This document shows, piece after piece, positions 6,799-10,552 of a DNA stretch of 10,552 nt. The DNA is from Anaerolineales bacterium UBA4823 (GTDB lineage Bacteria > Chloroflexota > Anaerolineae > Anaerolineales > UBA4823), in the NCBI GenBank assembly GCA_002402275.1, contig DHFN01000218.1:1-10552 (forward strand), given 5' to 3'. The position numbers and the translations under genes are program-made. Every line of letters starts with the position of its first letter. Within the stretch, counting starts at the first letter, position 1. A model generated the notes under the pieces. That model ran no database searches, was not told the DNA's origin, and saw only the letters and a list, made by a program, of their open reading frames with translations.

Positions 6799-8154
6799 TT
6801 ATTTCCCCAAAATCTGCAACCAGGTTGCCTGGGTATCGTCCAATGCCTGTTGAGGAGTTTTTTCACCAATCAATGCAAGAGAGAGATTATCAGTAAGAGG
6901 TTCCTGTAATTCAAACCACTTTGCACTGGTTGGCCAGGTAATCGCATTGGCATGAGCAGTCTTGATTGCATTCACAATATCTTCACCTGCAAATTCAATG
7001 TAGGCTGGATCTTCCAGTGTGGAATAGCGAACTGGATCAATCCCACCTACAACTGTGTTGTAGCGTGCAGCAATATCAGGGCGAGCCACGAATTTCAAGA
7101 ATTCCATGGCTGCATTGGGATGGGGTGCAACTGCAGAAACGCCAATTCCAAAGCCAGCATTGACGGATGCGACGACTTTTGCCTTTTCTCCGGAGCCCAT
7201 CGGAAGTGGTCCAACGCCCCATTTTCCAACGATGGATGAGCTTTCAGGATCGTCGGTCATGCCAGGTAGGTCGGTCCAGAATTCGACCATGGCAGCTTTA
7301 CCGGTGAACCAACCACCCAATGCCTCATCAAAGGCAACCGCAGAAGCGGTCGGGAGTGCATATTCAGCCTGTGCAACTAGTGCTTCCAGAGCCGCAACAG
7401 CTTCAGGACTGTTGATGGTTGGATTTCCATCAGCATCGAAGAAAGCACCGCCATAGCTTCCCAACCGATTCAAATAGGTACCGATTAAGATCAGAGGACT
7501 CTTGGCACCCATAATCGCGCATCCATAAACGCCATCGGCTGCGCCAGCCTCGGTAATGGCTTTGCAGGTATCGTAGTATTCATCCCAAGTTGTTGGGAAA
7601 GTCTGTCCGTATTTTTCGAAAATCTCGGTATTGTAATACAGCAGGTGCATATCACCATCAAATGGGAATGCATATTTGTGACCGTCAATGGTTGTGAAGA
7701 CGTCTTTGAACGTGACAATGAGGTCATCAAGCTCAAGTTCAGCTTCATTTTGTGCATACCATTCATCAAGGTTCTTCAAGACACCGTTCTCAACCAGAGT
7801 ACCCAGGCCGGGATACCAGAAATCGATGACATCATAATATCCAACCCCTGAGGTAACATCCAATACAGCTTTTTCTACAACGTTGTCGTAAGGAACCACA
7901 TCTACAGTAACCTTGCAACCGGTTTCTTCTTCAAACCATTGTGCTAGGTTCTGAGAGGCGACTGTATGTGGTTGGATAGTTAAGAATGTAATTTCCTGAC
8001 CTGCCAGCGGTTTTTCAGTAGTTGCTGCGTTAGTGTCAGCTTCTTCAGCCACTGTGGGTTCTTCTACAACTTCAGCTTTTGTTTTCGGTGCACAAGCTGT
8101 GAAAATCATTGTAAAAAGAACCATAATTGATAAAACTTTCAAAAACTTATTCAT
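6799..8154 (-). CDS. Extracellular solute-binding lipoprotein, family 1 (carbohydrate ABC importer)
   Basis: Substrate-capturing subunit of the importer, 451 residues, anchored to the outer face of the membrane by lipid. The signal peptide is MNKFLKVLSIMVLFTMIFTA with lipobox Cys21 (FTAC); position -3 is Phe, slightly unusual. A charged and Thr/Ala-rich linker (about 25-49) follows, then the two-lobed binding domain from about 52. Features of MalE/UgpB-like proteins include FEEETGCKVTVD (69-80), YDVIDFW, the YAFPFDGDMHLLYYNTEIFEKYG region, GWFTGKAAMVEFW and AAMEFLKFVA. Several Trp, Tyr and Phe residues are available for sugar stacking, but the ligand cannot be predicted. ATG is preceded by GGAGG at 7 nt. 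The gene follows the kinase and precedes the permeases; the downstream stem-loop suggests it is the most highly expressed product of the operon. Confidence 0.95.
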   Translation of the reverse strand: MNKFLKVLSIMVLFTMIFTACAPKTKAEVVEEPTVAEEADTNAATTEKPLAGQEITFLTIQPHTVASQNLAQWFEEETGCKVTVDVVPYDNVVEKAVLDVTSGVGYYDVIDFWYPGLGTLVENGVLKNLDEWYAQNEAELELDDLIVTFKDVFTTIDGHKYAFPFDGDMHLLYYNTEIFEKYGQTFPTTWDEYYDTCKAITEAGAADGVYGCAIMGAKSPLILIGTYLNRLGSYGGAFFDADGNPTINSPEAVAALEALVAQAEYALPTASAVAFDEALGGWFTGKAAMVEFWTDLPGMTDDPESSSIVGKWGVGPLPMGSGEKAKVVASVNAGFGIGVSAVAPHPNAAMEFLKFVARPDIAARYNTVVGGIDPVRYSTLEDPAYIEFAGEDIVNAIKTAHANAITWPTSAKWFELQEPLTDNLSLALIGEKTPQQALDDTQATWLQILGK

Positions 8155-8219
8155 GGTTTTTCCTCCAATTTTTCTATTTATTATGTAAGTTCAAATCCAA
8201 TTATTTTCTTATTTGTTTT

Positions 8220-8226
8220 CCTCCTT
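8220..8226 (-). promoter_or_regulatory. Shine-Dalgarno-like sequence without a start codon
   Basis: AAGGAGG lies 4 nt after the kinase stop (8233-8231), but no ATG, GTG or TTG occurs within normal distance; the next bases are GGAAAACAAATAAG-like, with the first TTG much too far. The true SD for the binding protein is a second GGAGGAAAA copy at 8166-8158. The remaining 76-bp gap is A/T-rich and shows no clear promoter. It may be a chance purine run, a ribosome standby site or a remnant. Confidence 0.3.
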
Positions 8227-8230
8227 TTAT

Positions 8231-9787
8231 TCATTTTTCCCATTTTTCTATTCCATAGGATGAAGTTATTTCCCAAATAGGCCATGAGGCTTTAATAAGA
8301 TCTTTATATATTTCGAAAAGTTTGTCGTATTTTGCTTTGTTTTCAGGGATTGGAGAGAATTCTTTGCGGATATGCACCATGTTCTTTACGCCTTCAGCAT
8401 GATCCTTGAATATTCCCACAGCCACACCTGCATTAATGGCGGCTCCACGTGATCCTGAATCCGATCCGGATGGAACACGCATTTTATTTCCAGTACAATC
8501 TGCAAGAATTTGGCACCAAGTGTCATTTTTGGATGCACCACCGGATAGGTAGGTGATTTCCAACTCTTCATTCTTGAGCATACTTTCATAATTATGGCGG
8601 GTGGATAGTGCTACCCCTTCAAAAACAGCACGCAGAAGATGCGCTCGTTTATGCCAATCGCCTAAACCGAAAAATAAACCTCTTGCTTCCGGCTTCACAA
8701 ACGGAGATCGTTCTCCTTGCAGAAGTGGTAAATAGATCACGCCTCCGGAACCCACTGCAATATCATTGATCTCTTCGGAAATAACATCGTATATTGAACA
8801 TCCGCGTTGGGATGCAATTATCCGCTCTGCTTCTAGAAACTCACGGTCAAACCAATCTAAATTTCCTGCCGCTAACTGAGCCATCGATGTTTTATAAAAA
8901 ACATTCGGGACATTATGCGCCATTAGACTGTAGATACGTTCTGGATCAGGAACAGGATTGGAGCTTAAAACAACATGCACGCCAGCTGTTGCTACTGTAC
9001 TGCCCGCTTCACCAACTTTATAGCATCCCGCACCCAGAGCTGAACAAGCACCATCAAAGGCTCCGCCCGCAACGGGTGTACCTTCCACTAAACCAGTTTT
9101 CTCAGCCGCTTCTTTTGTGACATATCCTGCAATTTCCCATGCAGGAACCAATTCCGGTAATAGATGGCGGTACTTCGAAATACCTGCCAGCTCAAGGACT
9201 TCATCTGAGAAATCCATATTCGAATAATCAAGCAGTGCCACAGATGCCATAGAATAATCCGTGCTCAATTTTCCTGTCAGGCAATACTTGGTCCAATCTT
9301 TCGAGGTAATGTTAACGGCAGCTTTTTCTAGGCTTTCAGGTTCATTATCAACAAGCCAGGGGAAGATGGTGACAGGTCCGATGCCTGCAAATAAATTCCA
9401 ACCTGATTTGTCATAAATAGTCTGTAATAAACCTTCCTTCCCCCATTGATCCAGATATGGTTTTGCTCGACCATCAAGCCAAATAATCGCATTTCGGACT
9501 GGTTTGCCTTCTTTATCGAGTAACCACACTCCTCCCCCATGCCCGCTCAATGAGATACTGGCAATTTCTTCTGGCTCGATTTTTGATCGCTGGATGACAT
9601 CTCGAATTGCTGCTGACATTGCCTCCCAAATCTCATCCATACTTTGCTCTGCCCATGCGGGCTGTGGATGTAATGTTCTTACCTCTTTTGAACTGGAAAC
9701 GGCAATTTCTTGTCCTGAAAAATCGAAAAGGGTTGCCTTTGTCGTGGTCGTTCCATTATCAATTCCAAGCAAATACCTTTTAGCCAT
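8231..9787 (-). CDS. FGGY-family carbohydrate kinase (xylulokinase / L-xylulose or erythritol kinase-like)
   Basis: ATP-dependent sugar or polyol kinase, 518 residues, close to the usual FGGY length. The N-terminal ATPase-fold domain opens with the phosphate-binding motif IDNGTTTTKATLFD (9-22). SGHGGGVWLLD (81-91) and the WLDGRA segment (103-108) line the expected sugar pocket; GGAFDGACSALG (241-252) contains the probable catalytic base Asp245. GERSPF (359-363 region) and the C-terminal FGGY signature LSGGASKNDTWCQILADCTG (414-433) complete the family pattern. GSRGAA (445-450) replaces the EASALGAA-like segment of common xylulokinases, and with the GHGGG pocket motif hints at the LyxK/EryA-like branch (weak inference). 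First gene after the predicted promoter; ATG is preceded by GAGGT. It should trap the imported sugar as a phosphate. A specific gene symbol is not justified. Confidence 0.93.
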   Translation of the reverse strand: MAKRYLLGIDNGTTTTKATLFDFSGQEIAVSSSKEVRTLHPQPAWAEQSMDEIWEAMSAAIRDVIQRSKIEPEEIASISLSGHGGGVWLLDKEGKPVRNAIIWLDGRAKPYLDQWGKEGLLQTIYDKSGWNLFAGIGPVTIFPWLVDNEPESLEKAAVNITSKDWTKYCLTGKLSTDYSMASVALLDYSNMDFSDEVLELAGISKYRHLLPELVPAWEIAGYVTKEAAEKTGLVEGTPVAGGAFDGACSALGAGCYKVGEAGSTVATAGVHVVLSSNPVPDPERIYSLMAHNVPNVFYKTSMAQLAAGNLDWFDREFLEAERIIASQRGCSIYDVISEEINDIAVGSGGVIYLPLLQGERSPFVKPEARGLFFGLGDWHKRAHLLRAVFEGVALSTRHNYESMLKNEELEITYLSGGASKNDTWCQILADCTGNKMRVPSGSDSGSRGAAINAGVAVGIFKDHAEGVKNMVHIRKEFSPIPENKAKYDKLFEIYKDLIKASWPIWEITSSYGIEKWEK

Positions 9788-9806
9788 GATTTACCTCAAA
9801 ATAAAG

Positions 9807-9820
9807 TTGTTTACGATCAA
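9807..9820. promoter_or_regulatory. Weak 14-bp dyad in the operon leader
   Basis: TTGTTTACGATCAA has partial two-fold symmetry of the form TTGnT....AnCAA, about 20 bp upstream of the kinase ATG. The outer triplets pair but the centre does not. It could be a regulator-binding half-site pair or chance in A/T-rich DNA; no regulator for it is identified. Confidence 0.15.
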
Positions 9821-9862
9821 TAAAAAATGGGGAAAGATTTGGTTGCTCATTGATTTAATATT

Positions 9863-9890
9863 ATGTAGTGTGTTACGTTTGTACTGACAT
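9863..9890. promoter_or_regulatory. Possible operator overlapping the -10 and transcription start
   Basis: ATGTAGT (9863-9869) and ACTGACAT (9883-9890) form an inverted repeat with one inserted base, separated by 13 bp. It reaches into the -10 box and covers the expected transcription start, where a repressor would block initiation. It does not match the GT-x-TA-TA-x-AC core typical of HutC-type operators, so assignment to the operon's GntR-like protein is speculative. Confidence 0.22.
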
Positions 9891-9919
9891 TATATCATAA
9901 TTTCATAATAACAATACAA
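9889..9919 (-). promoter_or_regulatory. Predicted sigma-70-type promoter of the uptake operon (extended -10)
   Basis: A perfect TATAAT (9894-9889) is preceded by TGA, giving an extended -10 (TGnTATAAT). The best -35 candidate is TTGTAT (9919-9914) at a long 19-bp spacing, so the promoter may lean on the extended -10 or need an activator. Transcription would start near 9882, leaving a leader of about 95 nt before the kinase ATG. The remaining part of this 142-bp intergenic stretch is A/T-rich; I see no terminator for the upstream gene, no riboswitch-like structure and no small gene. Confidence 0.55.
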
Positions 9920-9929
9920 CGATAATAAA

Positions 9930-10552
9930 TTAGTTGATTAAAAACAACCCCCCGCTTTTTTCAAGCCAGTCGGCAATCTTTTCGGTTGCTGAATTGATGG
10001 CTCCATCTGATACATCCACTTCAAAGAAAGGCAGCTTTGAAGCGGCAATGATTTCACGCATTAACTCCTGCTCACGGATGAATTGCTCAAGATCATCATA
10101 TTGAGAGGGATTCCCGGAAACCTTCAGCCGTTCTTCACGTGCGGCTTTGAATGAAGCAGGAGAACGCGTGCAGAAGATCATATGAAAGTTCAAGGGCAGC
10201 AGGCGTTCTTCCAACCAAGCAAAGGAATAAATAGCGCTTTTGATGGAAAGCCCATTGATATGCCATAGTCGAAATATGAAAACGATCCACGATCCAGGAA
10301 TAATAGCGCTGCAGTTCAAACAGGCGCACCCATGTCCGGTAGGTTTCCATAGCCATGGCTTCTTCTTCGCCAAGAAAATTGATCAATCCTCTGCCCCACG
10401 GGAAATTCGTAAAACCACACCACTCAGCAGAAATGATCGGTGAATGATAGCGATATTTTCGAGGTCCTACAATGCGCGGATGCTCGTTCAATGCAAAGGC
10501 GATCTCCGTCTTCATGGTTAGACGGGTTCCTTCCAGGATGATCTTCGGGCAA
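9930..10552 (-). pseudogene. P-loop kinase-like protein (thymidylate/nucleoside-kinase-like), frameshifted, 5' end outside window
   Basis: The coding signal is split between two frames. The upstream frame is open from the window edge and reads KIILEGTRLTMKTEIAFAL, then RYHSPIISAEW, GLINFLGEEEAMAMETYRTW and DRFHISTMAYQWAFHQKRY. The protein-like signal then continues in the frame one base on, as YSFAWLEERLLPLNF, FCTRSPASFKAAREERL, GNPSQYDDLEQF and an end at 9930. Removing one T in the TATTTATT run (about 10226-10240) joins them as QKRYYSFAWLEERL. LEG followed by a P-loop-like segment, DRFHIST and a basic lid (TRSPxxFKAAREERL) resemble thymidylate or deoxynucleoside kinases; the exact activity is unknown. 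The P-loop reads GTRLTMKT, with Met where Gly is normal before Lys. It may be a true pseudogene or an assembly/sequencing error. It has no obvious link with the sugar operon, which has its own promoter downstream. Confidence 0.7.

Noticed and set aside
7106..7456. Plus-strand open frame of 116 codons inside the binding-protein gene
   Set aside because: Antisense shadow of the binding-protein frame; no RBS and a low-complexity Ala/Ser-rich product.
8155..8230. Separate promoter for the binding-protein gene
   Set aside because: TTGGAT, TTGAAC and TAATAA-like words occur, but their spacings (about 5-11 bp) are wrong for a sigma-70 promoter.
9504..9887. Plus-strand open frame of 127 codons running across the kinase 5' end into the promoter region
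   Set aside because: Most of it is antisense to the kinase, and its end covers A/T-rich control DNA; no SD.
10226..10240. Programmed +1 frameshift in the kinase-like gene
   Set aside because: No in-frame stop, rare-codon pause or SD-like stimulator stands at the junction; an indel or read error explains it more simply.
10240..10443. Plus-strand frame of 67 codons in the right-edge kinase-like gene
   Set aside because: Antisense to coherent kinase-like sequence on the minus strand.
1..10552. CRISPR arrays, tRNA or rRNA genes, insertion sequences, toxin-antitoxin or phage-defence genes
   Set aside because: No regularly spaced repeats, cloverleaf-like segments, transposase motifs or small paired genes were seen on either strand.

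Overview
The window holds one long minus-strand operon for uptake and first processing of a carbohydrate or polyol, plus the 3' part of an unrelated upstream gene at the right edge. The gene set, a binding lipoprotein with a Thr/Glu/Val/Ala-rich linker after the lipid-anchored cysteine, strong Shine-Dalgarno (SD) sites and frequent GTG/TTG starts fit a bacterium such as an anaerobic Chloroflexota (Anaerolineae-like) lineage. This taxonomic guess is inference from general style; no marker gene is present. No CDS on the plus strand is supported.

Layout, read in transcription order (right to left). (1) 10552-9930: 3' part of a P-loop kinase-like gene (thymidylate/nucleoside-kinase-like), broken by one apparent frameshift near 10226-10240. 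(2) 9929-9788: intergenic control region with an extended -10 promoter and a possible operator. (3) 9787-8231: FGGY-family sugar/polyol kinase. (4) 8154-6799: solute-binding lipoprotein. (5) 6785-6747: stem-loop, probably a partial terminator or mRNA 3'-end stabiliser. (6) 6707-5823 and 5826-4996: two CUT1-type permeases overlapping by ATGA. (7) 4969-4256: GntR/UTRA-type regulator with an unusual DNA-recognition helix. (8) 4239-3127 and 3114-2011: two non-identical MalK-like ATPases. (9) 1997-1017: aldo/keto reductase of the AKR11 type. (10) 1002-1: D-isomer 2-hydroxyacid dehydrogenase, cut by the left edge only a few residues before its expected end.

Working model (inference): the lipoprotein captures a sugar or polyol, the permease pair with an ATPase heterodimer imports it, the FGGY kinase phosphorylates it, and the two NAD(P)-dependent oxidoreductases carry out redox steps. 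The substrate cannot be fixed from sequence. Gaps from the permease genes onward are 26 bp or less, so co-transcription is very likely.

This is mostly a recognisable type of catabolic operon rather than a new kind of system. The points most worth a second look are the complementary motif losses in the two ATPases, which place both defects at the same composite ATP site, and the Arg-to-Glu changes in the recognition helix of the GntR-like protein. The frameshifted kinase is third.
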